A stretch of DNA of 38,081 nucleotides from Gnetum montanum. Its lineage: Eukaryota > Streptophyta > Gnetopsida > Gnetales > Gnetaceae. The number at the start of each line of letters is the position of its first letter. The stretch's first letter is position 1. The stretch spans positions 1-38,081 of the forward strand of contig MNCI01014876.1 of the NCBI GenBank assembly GCA_015680685.1, read 5' to 3'. Positions 1-9,961 of this stretch are shown here, piece by piece. The position numbers were made by a program, and so were the translations under genes. The notes under the pieces were generated by a model that saw nothing but the letters and a program-made list of their open reading frames with translations, did no database searches and was not told where the DNA came from.

Positions 1-1463
1 CTCTTCTGTAGCTCACCTTCTTCCTTAGCGACTTGCTCCAAAAATGTTTGGATTTAATGGGACCTAAGCTTGGATATTCATGCCTAAGCTCATCCACGAG
101 ATGGCGTAGTTGATCCCTTTGCGAATAACCATGGCCAGGACAATGATGTAATAGTGCATAGTATCATCACATGGTAGCATCTAAGGGTTCATGTCCTTCT
201 TATTTCTAGCCTTAGATTTGCTTTTGCAAGTTGGACAGTCGGGAGTATGTTTGGTACTTATCGTTAAATAATTCTAACATAGTACTCCATCTACAAATAG
301 ATTCTGGTTCTAAGGACCAGTACCAGCTTTCCCCTTCTTTAACTAGTGTCCATGGGAACAACTTAAGTTTTTTCCATTCATTCTCTATATTTTGTAAGGC
401 ACACGCATCATGGAATTCTTGTAAATGATTTTGAGGATCAGTGTTGTATCCCCCTTCAAATCGTGAGATATTGTTCATTTCTAATCTCTTGATCCTACTA
501 TCTCTTTGATGCCTTGTTGGAATTCTAACAACCACAGTTATGTTTAACATACTTCGAGTAGGGAGTAGGGGTTCATCGTGATCATCTCATCCATGGCGTC
601 TATGATGCCTATGTTATTCCCTACTCTGCCTTCTTCTATGTCGTGAATCTCTAGAGTGCCCTTGTCCCCTTTCCTGGTTGTTTCATCTATGACTTCCAAT
701 TTTCCTACCTTTATCCCCATGGTATTTTTCTTTATGACTGCATTTGGATATTGAAGGAGAGGGTGAAGGAGATGATAAAGGTAAAGAAGAAGGAGAACTA
801 TCACCATGACAGCGTTTGCTACCTTCTCTTCTATGGTCTCAGCCCCAAATCATGATTGTTATCAGAATGTCCACCTTTGTCATGTGTCCATGTCCCTTTT
901 CTAGTCCCTTTGTGCTTGTGGGTATTAGAACCTAGGTTATGAATAGTGAAATGAAGGTTCTGATACACAACCCCTTGGCCAAAGTTAAGGAGAGGAACAT
1001 CATTGTGTGGGTGATTTCCTGAGGTAGGTTCATCACACTCATTTTTTCTTAAGACATGTGGGACATCCTGGGATCACTTACCCTTCAAGGACTTATGATT
1101 TCTCTCCTATTGCAAGTCCCTTTGACATTGTACCTTTGTGGGATAGTATTCTCTTAGGTCATGATCTTCCACAACATATTCTGCATGTAAGTGAGGCATG
1201 CCAATTCATGTGAGAGCATGAAGAAGCATGCTCAGGATTGAACAATCGGGAGGTAACACTATGTTACCTTCTAAGTCTCGCCAACACAGTTGTTTGTCTT
1301 GATGGAGGATAAAGGTAAAGTTTGCTATATACTCATCGGGATGAATATATACCACTCGAACTTGTTAAGGGACTAGCGGATCAATGTCATGTGTATTACA
1401 CTGGCGATTGTTTATTGTTTTAGACCTAGGGAGTGAGGTGCTTTCATATGAAGAAGAAGACAT
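1..1463 (-). pseudogene. Retrotransposon gag, degenerate, 3' truncated by the window
   Basis: The frame starts with Met-Ser-Ser-Ser at 1463, as does the right copy at 37787. The N-terminal part has YIHPDEYIANFTFILHQD followed by WRDLEGN, close to the equivalent parts of the other two copies. The Retrotrans_gag-like core lies at about 212-500: FEGGYNTDPQNHLQEFHDAC, then KLKLFPWTLVKEGESWYWSL and a tryptophan-containing WSTMLELFNDKYQ block. A further conserved stretch, YYALLHHCPGHGYSQRDQLR, reaches toward position 40. The frame is broken by stops and at least one frameshift between the N-terminal part and the core. In known elements Gag forms the virus-like particle; this copy cannot encode a complete one. 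Family assignment rests on the gag core pattern and on the LTR and PBS next to it. Confidence 0.8.
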
Positions 1464-1581
1464 ACTTGTCTGTTCAGTGTGCAATGTATTCTTTTTTATT
1501 ATTTTCCCAACCAATCCTAAGGGTTCTTTCCAATGATGTGAATGATTTCCTATGTTCTGATTAGTGCACAAATAACTAAGT

Positions 1582-1599
1582 CCTCAGCAATGACACTAA
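1582..1599 (-). other. Primer-binding site, left family A copy (tRNA-Asp type, decayed)
   Basis: Directly after the LTR end the minus strand reads TTAGTGTCATTGCTGAGG. The complement of the plant cytosolic tRNA-Asp 3' end is TGGCGCCGTTGCCGGGG (established knowledge; the PBS of Athila/Tat-type Ty3 elements). Every mismatch is C-to-T or G-to-A. It would not prime efficiently now. Confidence 0.72.
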
Positions 1600-2352
1600 T
1601 GATGAGTAGTGAGGTACCCCTACGCTCAACCATACGAATATGAGTGTTTCACACATGATCTGATTGAATTCCAAGGACTGAGTTCTTATGTGCCTTTGTG
1701 GAACAAGGATGGGTTGGTTGATTATTTTTTTCCCAAGCTTACCTGTATGTCATGATTGTATGGTTAAGTAAGCTTGAGGCATATGATTTTTATAGCTTTT
1801 ATGTTTTTATGTTCTGCTACTAATAAGGGAGAAGAGAGATAACTAAGTGACTAATTTAACTTAACTAATAATTAACTAGATTTAACTAATCCTAACACCA
1901 GTATCCGTTCTCACTTTCCATACAAATTCTGAACCAGTGCAACACTACTAGGATTACCAAATGCTAATCGTTACTGGGTTACCAAGTGTTACACACATGC
2001 TCAAAATGATCGTACTAAGTGTAATTTAACGATTTTCTGAATTGATCAAAATGAATTGCTATGCTAATAAAAGAAATATAAAGTGCATAAAATAAAACAA
2101 ATGCATAAGAAAATAAAATAAAAGAAATGTGCAAGAAAACAAATCTCAAGTGCTACAAGAATGAATCAAAGAGCTCATCCTTATTGCCATACATAAGGTA
2201 TGCTCAGGTACACAATGCTCGAATAAAGATCCATCCACACTTCGACCTCCTGCTGCAGGCATTGGGAAAATACTCTAACTTTCAAACAAACTACAAGAGC
2301 TTCATTGCTTGACTGTTACAAGACTTCTTTCCAATTGTGCGCCTAGGCATTG

Positions 2353-2360
2353 TATTTATA
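2353..2360 (-). promoter_or_regulatory. TATA box of the left LTR promoter
   Basis: TATAAATA on the minus strand, at the position equivalent to TATAAATA at 32368-32375 in the right copy. The 36-bp palindrome-bearing array begins just upstream of it in element orientation. Confidence 0.55.
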
Positions 2361-2375
2361 ATCTTGGGAGCAACT

Positions 2376-2642
2376 ACTTTAGTAATTAGAGTAACCACTC
2401 TAATAATTAGAATAACTACTCCAATAATAACCACTCTAATTATTAGAGTAACTAGTCCAATAATAACCGCTCTAATAATTAAAGTAATTGCTCTAATAAT
2501 AACCACTCTAACTATTAGAGTAACCGCTCCAATAATAACTGCTCTAATAATTAGAGTAATCACTCCAATAATAACCACTCTAATTATTAGAGTATCCACT
2601 CCAATAATAACCACTCTAATAATTAGAGTAACCACTTCATCA
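2376..2642. repeat. 36-bp tandem repeat array, about 7 units, in LTR U3
   Basis: Full units start at 2397, 2433, 2469, 2505, 2541 and 2577, with a partial unit before (2376) and another after (2613) that runs into the LTR terminus. Each unit holds a palindromic core of the type CTCTAATAATTAGAG followed by CTCCAATAATAACC. Units differ from each other by a few bases, so the array is not freshly made. Because 36 is a multiple of 3, the array stays open in several frames on both strands; these are not genes. Confidence 0.93.
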
Positions 2643-3199
2643 ATATGTATAAATAACTAAAGATTTACTTTGAACTAGTTTCACAACATAAAGGAGTAGA
2701 AACAATCCTTCCTTTATTAGTAACCAAATTTACAAAAAAATAAAAAATAATTTTTTTGTTCATTAAAGAACTTGAGAGTTCTGGATGGGTACTATTGTAA
2801 GTACCAAGATGTGTACAAGTGGAGGAAGGAAAGATTACAAATTTAAATAGTCATGATTGATATGTTTTAATTCTGAAGTTACTTTTAAGTGTTACAACAT
2901 TGCCTAAATCCCATCTTTAGAGAAGCCATAAGTAAGTTTTGATTCATCTTTATGAAGCTATCAGTAAATGTTATTGATGTTGGAGATATCCAATGTAAAG
3001 GGATGTTGTCTAGATTTTGTGTGAGTTGGAGAAATACTTTCTTCTATCTTTTTTGATGTATTCATACACTTTATTATTTACCTACCTAGGAAGATTCAAA
3101 TTTGTAGGCATGTAATATGTTGGTCCTTAAGAAGTATGTAGGAAACCAAATCCAACCAAAGGGTTGCATTGATGAGAGCTACGTTGCAAATAAAATTAT
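2643..3199. other. AT-rich intergenic stretch without recognised features
   Basis: This lies between the outer end of the left LTR and the Ty3-type coding fragment. I see no LTR terminus, RNA gene or conserved coding block. It may be the decayed gag/spacer part of the fragment that follows. Confidence 0.5.
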
Positions 3200-4216
3200 A
3201 TATTTCTATTCTAGATGGATCTAATGTACCTATGGTAGGATTATTAAAGGGAGTAAAGGTACAACTTAAATAATATCCTACTTTTACATGCTAAATGAAT
3301 ATTTTAGTAGTTGATATGTCATCTACTTATGGTTTCCATTTATTTAGAAATTTTGGGGCCAAGTTCAAGGGCTTCTTTAGGTCAGATTTCTTAGAATTAT
3401 TAATTCCTATTAAAGGAAAATCTGAATACATGGTCATACCAAGAGAGCCTTTCTATAAACAAGTAGTAACAACTTTTGATTAATAAAATCAATCGTTGGA
3501 AAATAAAAATACTAATTTTTATATTGGAGTTATTGAAATTGGACTTGGCAAATGTGTTATAAATGACCATGAGAGTGAAATTTCAAAAATAAATCCTTTT
3601 GCTTCTAGTAAATGTGAAGAAATCTATGAAGATACTTTGTCATACCATTAGCGTTATAAAAAACCATTTCTTTTGGGTGACCTGCCACCGTTAGGAAAGG
3701 ACAAAGATATAAATGAGATCCCAACCATTAAAACATTAGAAGGTGTGCCAAATTTTGATGACATATCCATTGAACATATTCTTAAAGAAGCTGTATTCGA
3801 TGACATATAAAAACTTTGATTTATTAGAGCTAAGATTGAAACTTGGATGAAAGAAGAACTTGATGAACGTTTAGAATTTAAAATTATTTATCTTATGAAA
3901 CATTCAAGTTGGACATCAAATTTAGTTCCTGATAGAAAACAAACAAGTGAATTACGATTATGTCTTGATTTTCGTAATCTTAATCATTGACAAATTGTTA
4001 GAAGATGGTTTGACAAGATTCATGCAAGTCTTTAAAATAGAAGATCTAGTTCTAAAAAGAGATAGAGGATATAGTTAAATAGATCCTCAAATTAAGTTCT
4101 CTCCTATGTGGTTAGGTTCATTCTAAAGTATAGATGTCATTGGCCCTAATGCATTTCATGTAAAAAATTTTCACTTAAGTGCCCCACGTGGACACTTGAT
4201 AGATCCTTAGTTGAAT
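3200..4216 (+). pseudogene. Deleted Ty3/gypsy pol fragment: protease end, RT start, probable integrase end
   Basis: From about 3238 the plus strand reads LLKGVKVQL-like residues, then VVDMSSTYGFHLFRNFGAKF and PIKGKSEYMVIPRE (3300-3440). This pattern matches the block after the retropepsin of many plant Ty3 elements (VVD-L-P-YG-LLSR-W-AKL). At about 3835-3995 comes TWMKEELDERLEFKIIYLMK then HSSWTSNLVP and LRLCLDFRNLNH, the start of a Ty3 RT domain. The catalytic RT motifs are absent. From about 4031 it reads FKIEDLVLKRDRG and KFSPMWLG, similar to the end of integrase (GDLVLKR, then KF-P-W-GP). Most of RT, all RNase H and most of integrase are missing between about 4000 and 4030. Several stops are present. 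The RT assignment is firm; the integrase end is tentative. Confidence 0.65.
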
Positions 4217-5572
4217 GTTTTCTTTTCCTTCACCATGCATTTCATTTTCATATAGTTGTATTTAGATATTTTCTTTACATTTCCATCATCTCATTCTTTG
4301 CATAATGGCTTTGGTTTGATTTGTGCTTTTCATATGATTTTAGTAATCATTATGATCATTTGAGTTACTAGGCATTGGGTCATCATAACACCATTGGAAA
4401 ATAATGCAACTATAATGCTTTATATGATATATCCTATTACTATAATCTCCTTCATATGAAATATTTAAATAATGATATGATTCTTCCCGATCTATTTTAA
4501 GGTTTTTGTTTTATTAGTTATGTTGGATTATGGAGAATGGAATTTATGTTAACCTATCATGTAATTATCATAATCATGTGAGTGTAGGATATGTGATGTT
4601 GGATAATGGTTAGCCACAATCAATAGGTAACCTTAGAAAATGCCATTTTCCCTCTCATAAACCCTAGCCCTCAAGTGTGCTGATCAATGGCTATCTTCTA
4701 AGCAACAGGGTGAAATGTGTTCATCTCCATTTGAGAACCTTTAGCCACCCAGGAGACCTGCTATGATTTCATTTAGAGTATAATTAAAAAGCATGTACAT
4801 GAGGGTTGAACTACCCTATGGGCAAAGTTTTGAAAGGACCGTGTTCTTTGGTAGTGTAGCTAATCGGCCAAACTCGTGTTGGAATTCCTACCTTAAGAAT
4901 GAAGTACATCATGAGCAAAGTTTCCTAAAAAGAGAGAGAGAGAGACAAAATAAAAGAAGGAGGACCATGTTCATTAGCAGTGTAATAAGTTCTTGAGTGT
5001 GATGGGGTTTGGCAGTAATTATCACCTTATCCTCCATTCCCCTTTTAAACCTATTTCCCCAAAATTTAAAAAAAAAGAAGAGAGAGAAAAGAAAATAATC
5101 CCTTTTCACCTATTCCATTTTTGAATATTAAAAAAAAAAAGTGTCCCAAGGAAAAATCTAAAAGTTACAGCCAGCTATGATTTAACATAAGTTTGTTCTT
5201 TTAATTAAGTTTGGCATAAGTCTCGTGCTCAAAGTAGTCCACATACCTTTTACTTTTACCTTGTGAGAAGATTGGGAATAATATACATACATATATGTAT
5301 GTATGTATGTATATATGTAAAGTTATGATTTATAAAAGGTATATGTTTTGATCTTAATTAAATAAGATGGTGTACCAAGGATGGCCCATGTTTAGTTCTC
5401 TCTTAATTATATGGTTATTTTAATCATGTTTAGATCGATATAGTTTGCTTTCAAGTCTTAATTTGCCTATGTTTTATGATTTTTTGATCCTCTACCTTTG
5501 CATCTTCTCTTAATATTTCTATCATTTTGTTGTTCCTTGCACTTGCATGCAATTTCTAGTTTTGGGGCTAAA
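4217..5572. other. AT-rich non-coding stretch, perhaps 3' untranslated part of the Ty3 fragment
   Basis: No conserved coding blocks are visible. It ends in TTTTGGGGCTAAA just before TGTTGATG at 5573, which could be a weak polypurine tract in front of an LTR. Short low-complexity runs occur (GA-repeat near 4930, A-runs near 5070 and 5130). Confidence 0.4.
5281..5320. repeat. Palindromic TATG/CATA microsatellite
   Basis: Alternating ATAC and GTAT tetranucleotides form an AT-rich inverted repeat (ATACATACATATATGTATGT), able to form a hairpin or cruciform. Confidence 0.75.
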
Positions 5573-5863
5573 TGTTGATGTCAACATCATTCATGCTAGA
5601 GATAGGGCCATGATTAACAATAACGTATACATTCATATCATTCAATAGATTCAAAAAATTATAGAAATAATAAAATTTAAGACCAATTAATAACTATAAA
5701 TAACATGAAAATGTAAGAACCAAAATATATCATTAAAAAAATAATTCAATAATTAACGTTAAAATATTTTGATTGCCACCACATTAAGAGATCACAAACA
5801 ACACCTGGATGCGTGGATTAATACCAAAAGTGGTGGGAAATGTGGTAGAGAATGTAACTGATG

Positions 5864-5998
5864 GTGGTGGACGTAACCAATGTTAGTGATGGATGTAACC
5901 GAGAATGGTGAACGTAACTGATTTTAGTGGTGGACATAACCAATGTTAGTGATGGACATAACTGACGATGGTGAATGTAACTAACTTTAGTGGTGGAC
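5864..5998. repeat. 63-bp tandem repeat, two units plus partials
   Basis: The phrase GTGGTGGAC recurs at 5864, 5927 and 5990, an exact 63-bp spacing, with the intervening sequence (AACCAATGTTAGTGATGGA and GATGGTGAATGTAACT types) also repeated. The period is a multiple of 3, so it gives a spurious minus-strand open frame. Confidence 0.85.
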
Positions 5999-7363
5999 GT
6001 GGGCATTTATGGGACCCTCGGGGAGTGACCTATAAGGAGGGGGCAACAATTTGCTCAAAGGGAAGGGGCCTTCCCTCTCCCACTAGTAGACATGAACAAG
6101 AAGGTCTCTCAACATTCCCTTCTATAGGTAGGCAAATGACACCTGCTGCATGGCGTAGTTAGCAACAATAGATGGCCAACATGTCAATGTGGTAGCAATG
6201 CTAGGTGATGCATAGTAGTTACTGACTGACAAAGGATAGTAGGGGCCTCTCTCTCACTTCTTGGCATGGCATGAGTTGCACATGGTAGATAAGCGCATGA
6301 CAGGCTCAAATGGTAATGGCTTTTAGTAGCACATGGTAGGTGTTGTAGGTGGCTCATGACACGAAAAACACACAAATGGAAGCAAGCATAGCTATAATGG
6401 TGGGCATGTGACATGAACGAAGGTGCTCACAACAACGATGGCAAGCAGTACAAGCCAAGAGCTAGGTGTAGTAATAGCGGTGGCAGGCATGTCAGTGCAG
6501 TGGTGGCAGGTAGCATACATGGCAACATGGCCCTAATAGTAGTGTAGAATGAGAGCAAAGCGGCGTGTTCCTATAGCAGGGTTTTTCTGCCAGCAGTAGC
6601 AACGATGGTAGGTAACAAATGCAACACGTGCATAGTTAGTGGTGGGACAGATCTCTCTCTCCCTCTCCTAGTAGCGCATGATTGATATGTAGCAGCAGCA
6701 ATGTTAGTAGTGTGATAGTGCATTAGTGAGCTATGCATGCCAGTGGATGGTAGGTTGTGCATGACATTAGAGCAGTACGTGCGAGCAGTTAGCAAGAATG
6801 ACACACAATGCAAAAGGCAACGCGAATAGCGATAGGCACATGGTGCAAATAGAGGTAGCATGTTCCTGCAGTAGCCGATGGTCAACAACTGTTGCTAGTG
6901 GCGATGAGCTAGCAGGAGCAACAAATGGTGATGTGTGTCAGAGGCATGAACGATGGTAGCTACAGTCAATGCATGGCATGCTACAGGTAGCATGTAGTAG
7001 GTGTGTTAACAATGGAACATGGTCAACAGCTATAGGCTACAACATCAACAGAAGCTAGCGCCAGTGCTCAGAAGTCTCCCTCTCAATAGTGCACAATGCA
7101 GATGGGCTGATCCTGCTAGGGGCTGAGATCATGTTCATATTTTGGTAGTGCCTCTACCACTGTTTGGGTCACTCCTTGTCATCCCTGTCCTCTTCCAGCA
7201 CATCGGGTAGCAACTAGTAATAGCAAGCAGTAGTGGGAGACTAGGGAGAACTTTAAATTTAGTAGTAATTTTACTATCTCTCATCAAGTCTTGAAATTTA
7301 AAATAGTTATTTGATTTAAATTTTACAAATTTTCTAGTTTAATTTACTTTTTTCTTTTGGAAA

Positions 7364-7490
7364 TTCACATAGCTCTATTCAGCTAAGACTATTCCTGGGT
7401 TTCTGTACCCATATAGGAGGCACCCTAGGCAATAGTCTCCCTAAACGAGTTTTTTTGAGTGTTGATGTGTTCAAAGTTTACACATCAACA
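7364..7490 (+). repeat. Conserved LTR-end box, copy 1
   Basis: The core GACTATTCCTGGGTTTCTGT, then GGAGGCACCCTAGGCAATAG, ends in CATCAACA. It is matched on the opposite strand at 8394-8522 (nearly identical core) and more distantly at 29825-29950. The final 31 bp are themselves an inverted repeat, TGTTGATGTGT ... ACACATCAACA. Confidence 0.75.
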
Positions 7491-8393
7491 AATGTCAAGA
7501 TGGACCTAGAGAGTTTGCTGAAGTGGATCTAACAAAAGGAGGCTTATTTTGAAATAAAGGCTATAGAATAATGCTTGTAAGGTAAACATTATCATAACCA
7601 TAGTTGCCACCATAAATTTGGCACATTTTGCTTTTTCATTTCTACAATGGAAATTTGTTTCAAAATGAAATTTCATATTGTCATTGAAACATAAAACCAT
7701 AGGTCAATTTAATTGTTATTTGAAGATAAGTGTTCTGATTAGAGGGGATAGTAAAAATTACAAATCGCAAAATACAATGAATAAAGAAACAATAAAATGA
7801 AATTCAAATGGTAAAGAAGAAATTGCAAATAGTAGAATACAATTAATCAAAAGAAATAAAGAAAAAAAATTGAAAGAGTAAAAGAGAGAAAAAACAGAAA
7901 CAACAAATATTAATTATCATTAATTAAGTATAAGATTTGGGAAAATTTTCAAAATTCATAGAGAATAATTGTTACATATTAAATAATTATCAATCAATAA
8001 AAATCCTGTCATTTAACATATTGTTATTTGAAAAGGCAAACAAAAAAATGGAAAAAGATAAATGAAATTCAATATTGTCATTGAAACATGAAAGCACCCT
8101 TCAATATAATTATTATTTGAAGAGAAGTTGAAAAGTATGCAATTTGAAATTGAGAAGAGAGGCTAAAATTCAAAATTGCATGTAAAGAATAGGCTATGAA
8201 AATTGCAATTGAACATTACTAAGATCAGACCTAGCGATGAGTAGAGAGCAAGGTGAGATCTTACAGAGCATAGCAGATTGTGATATTGAGCAAAATTTGG
8301 AGCAAAATCTAGTATAGTTCAAGTGTGATCAGATCTATTATAGAGGAGGCTTTGATGAGCAGTGATCAAGATGGTTTTTAAGGAGGAGGAGGG
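7491..8393. repeat. AT-rich spacer between inverted LTR ends, with a 70-bp direct repeat
   Basis: The spacer lies between two copies of the same LTR-end box that face each other. It contains an imperfect direct repeat: 7663-7731 and 8060-8129 share AAATGAAATT, ATATTGTCATTGAAACAT, GTCAATTTAATTGTTATTTG-type blocks and the ending GAAG(A)TAAGT/GAGAAGT. No conserved protein block was recognised. Just before 8394 is the purine run AAGGAGGAGGAGGG. Confidence 0.6.
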
Positions 8394-9220
8394 TGTTGAT
8401 GCGTAAATTTTGGACATGCTGTCAATGCCTGTGAAATCTTGTTTTAGGAGACTATCGCCTAGGGCGCCTCCCATATGGCTACGGAAACCCAGGAATAGTC
8501 TCAGTTGGAAAGGGCTATGTGACAAAAAAATAATAACAATATTTTAAATAAAATATTAAAAGCTTTAAATTTAATAATAATATCAAAAAGTTAAATAATT
8601 TGTGCAATTTAAAAGAGTACAATAAATAATTCAAAATAAAATGCAAATAATAATATTGAAAACTGTAAAATTTATCTGCCATCACGACTGCTTCTGCTCT
8701 TGGAGATGGCAGAGAGAAAAATCTGTCCTATTGTTTGAAAGCAAATAAATAAAGAACAAAACGATGTGCATACAACCTGTCTCTACTAGGTTTCTGTTTA
8801 TAGGTAGAAAGAGGGCATTGGTGTCTACCGCGTGGGTAGAAAAAAAAAACGTGTCTGTTTCTATCTGAGAAAATAGAAAATCGTCGTTCAAAAATTGCTA
8901 TTGTAGGACAAGCACACTGTCATTTGCAATCTTCCTGCAAATGTTGTTGATGTTCACCGCGCGTTTCATGCTCCTGCCGTGTTCTGTCACCTGCCGGTAG
9001 AAGAGAGAAGACTGCCGAAAATGCCTCCGCTGTCAGTGTTGCTTGCCAATAGAATAGAAAATGGTTGCTACAAACTCTGGCTTCTCCACTGTTCATGTGA
9101 ATTGACAAGGTATTTATAGGGTTGGACCAGGCTTGGGCACAAAATTCAAGAATGGAATCAACAGCTGTGAGATGAGAGGAAAGCAGATCTAGCAACATGT
9201 GTCCTATAGATAGTTGGCAC
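8394..9220 (-). repeat. LTR-like sequence, minus orientation, R-U5 part
   Basis: The left edge TGTTGATGCG is the reverse complement of an LTR end in CATCAACA and carries the conserved box (8394-8522) seen at 7364 and 29825. A minus-strand TATA box at 9111-9118 lies about 720 bp from that edge, close to the 640 bp between TATA and end in the 29304-29950 copy, supporting minus orientation. The purine run before 8394 would instead fit a plus-strand polypurine tract, so orientation stays uncertain. Short open frames inside (8682-8891, 8920-9198) show no recognisable family. Confidence 0.5.
9111..9118 (-). promoter_or_regulatory. TATA box of the minus-strand LTR-like sequence
   Basis: TATAAATA on the minus strand, preceded by a CCAACC context, roughly 720 bp from the conserved LTR end. 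Support is positional only. Confidence 0.35.
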
Positions 9221-9341
9221 GAGTTGGATGTGTGTTGGATAGTTGCATTCTTTGACCAGGTTCAATGTATCTGTGTTGGATAGTTGTATATGAGTTGGAT
9301 GTGTGTTGGATAGTTACATTCTTTGACCAGGTTCAATGTAT
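9221..9341. repeat. 71-bp tandem duplication, second unit partial
   Basis: GAGTTGGATGTGTGTTGGAT followed by AGTTGCATTCTTTGACCAGG starts at 9221 and recurs at 9292 with one or two changes. Confidence 0.9.
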
Positions 9342-9516
9342 TTTACAATTTATGGGTTATTCAAGCCCATGAAAGTACATTTAATTTAGACCATGAGGGC
9401 TTGACATGTCAATACTGTATGACTTCTAATTTTTTGTGATATTAAACTTGTTCAAACAAGGCCCTATGCCTAGCATGGGTGAGGTTGGCCTCAACAGAGG
9501 GAAGATTGCAGGAATT

Positions 9517-9603
9517 GAAAAAGTAATGTTTAGTTGGTGGCAGGAAATGGGGGAAGGGGTGAAAAAGTAATGTTTAGTTGGTGGTAGGAAATGGGGAAGG
9601 GGT
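9517..9603. repeat. 44-bp tandem duplication
   Basis: GAAAAAGTAATGTTTAGTTG followed by GTGGCAGGAAATGGGG occurs at 9517 and 9561. The second copy differs by one substitution and one missing G. Confidence 0.92.
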
Positions 9604-9723
9604 GTGGGAGGTTTTACTACATAGTAAATTAACGTTTCAGTTTCAATTTTAAAAATATTTTTAAAAAGTGATTAAGAAACTAATCATAACATTTAACTTG
9701 CTTATTCATGTTCAATTGTCCAT

Positions 9724-9739
9724 CAAAAACTTTTTTTTA
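9724..9739. repeat. LINE target-site duplication, 5' copy
   Basis: CAAAAACTTTTTTTTA, identical over 16 bp to 14925-14940. It defines the 5' edge of the LINE. Confidence 0.92.
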
Positions 9740-9787
9740 GGGAGCTCTTGAGCCCTAGCGAGGACGTTGTCACGAGAGGGAAGATTG

Positions 9788-9897
9788 GATCGGATCAGAT
9801 CAGGGCACCCTAGTAGATCTCGGGTAGATCTCACTGCCTGTGAGATCGGATCGGATCAAGGCACCTTGGCAAATCTCAGGCAGATCTTGCTGCCTGT
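9788..9897 (+). repeat. LINE 5' UTR 56-bp tandem repeat, two units
   Basis: Two units offset by 56 bp, each with clustered GGATC words, then GGCACC, AGATCTC or AGATCTT, and GCTGCCTG or ACTGCCTG. Repeated monomers in a LINE 5' UTR often carry internal promoter activity; that role is inferred here. Confidence 0.75.
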
Positions 9898-9961
9898 TTT
9901 GTTTTGTGATCGTGGAAGAGAAGGCTCTCTGACCTAATTTAGATCAGCTCCTTAGGTCACC

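Larger units (their letters stand above)
1..2642 (-). mobile_element. Family A LTR retrotransposon, left copy, partial (5' LTR and gag)
   Basis: This is the 5' part of a minus-strand LTR retrotransposon cut off by the window start. In element order it has a 5' LTR (2642 down to 1600), a primer-binding site (1599-1582) and a gag reading frame starting at 1463. The same order and recognisable sequence occur in the copies at 17016-26933 and 31358-38081, which is why I group them. The element's outer edge at 2642 is set by the terminus TGATGA (minus strand), matching TCATCA at the inner end. The target-site duplication cannot be tested because the other end lies outside the window. The coding part is degenerate. 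Confidence 0.82.
1600..2642 (-). repeat. 5' LTR of the left family A copy
   Basis: The LTR is 1043 bp with short inverted ends TGATGA / TCATCA. It shares recognisable blocks with the LTRs at 31358-32461 and 37936-38081: the inner end with GAGGTACCCCTAC and CAACCATACGAATA, the middle GGTTAAGTAAGC block near 1760, and CTCGAATAAAGATCC near 2220. On the minus strand a TATA box (2353-2360) lies 1.0 kb or less from the outer end, with a 36-bp repeat array between them. That places U3 at the right and R-U5 at the left, consistent with minus orientation. Confidence 0.8.
5573..7490 (+). repeat. Candidate LTR with TGTTGATGT / ACATCAACA ends
   Basis: The stretch begins TGTTGATGTCAACATC after a weak purine run and ends ACACATCAACA, giving 9-bp perfect inverted termini typical of an LTR. 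The last 125 bp are a conserved box also found inverted at 8394-8522 and direct at 29825-29950. The middle (5990-7230) is richer in G on the plus strand, with many short GTAG/GGTAGCA words and no recognisable coding. I cannot show that both ends belong to the same LTR, and it may be composite. Confidence 0.4.

Noticed and set aside
2376-2642. Possible CRISPR array because of regular palindromic repeats
   Set aside because: There are no unique spacers; the 36-bp units are directly tandem, and the context is a plant LTR.
2291-2660. Open frames of 114 and 107 codons on opposite strands with a 12-residue periodicity
   Set aside because: They are produced by the 36-bp tandem repeat (36 = 12 codons), which stays open on both strands; not proteins.
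5818-6006. Minus-strand open frame with repeated TKVSY/TLVMSTT blocks
   Set aside because: Caused by the 63-bp tandem repeat; no domain.
6571-6888. 105-codon minus-strand open frame
   Set aside because: Composition-driven in a low-complexity stretch with many TGCTACC-type words; no family resemblance.
8394-9220. Plus-strand 3' LTR preceded by the purine run AAGGAGGAGGAGGG
   Set aside because: The alternative reading as a polypurine tract is attractive, but the TATA position and the gag-bearing copy at 29304-31357 favour the opposite orientation; kept only as an uncertainty.
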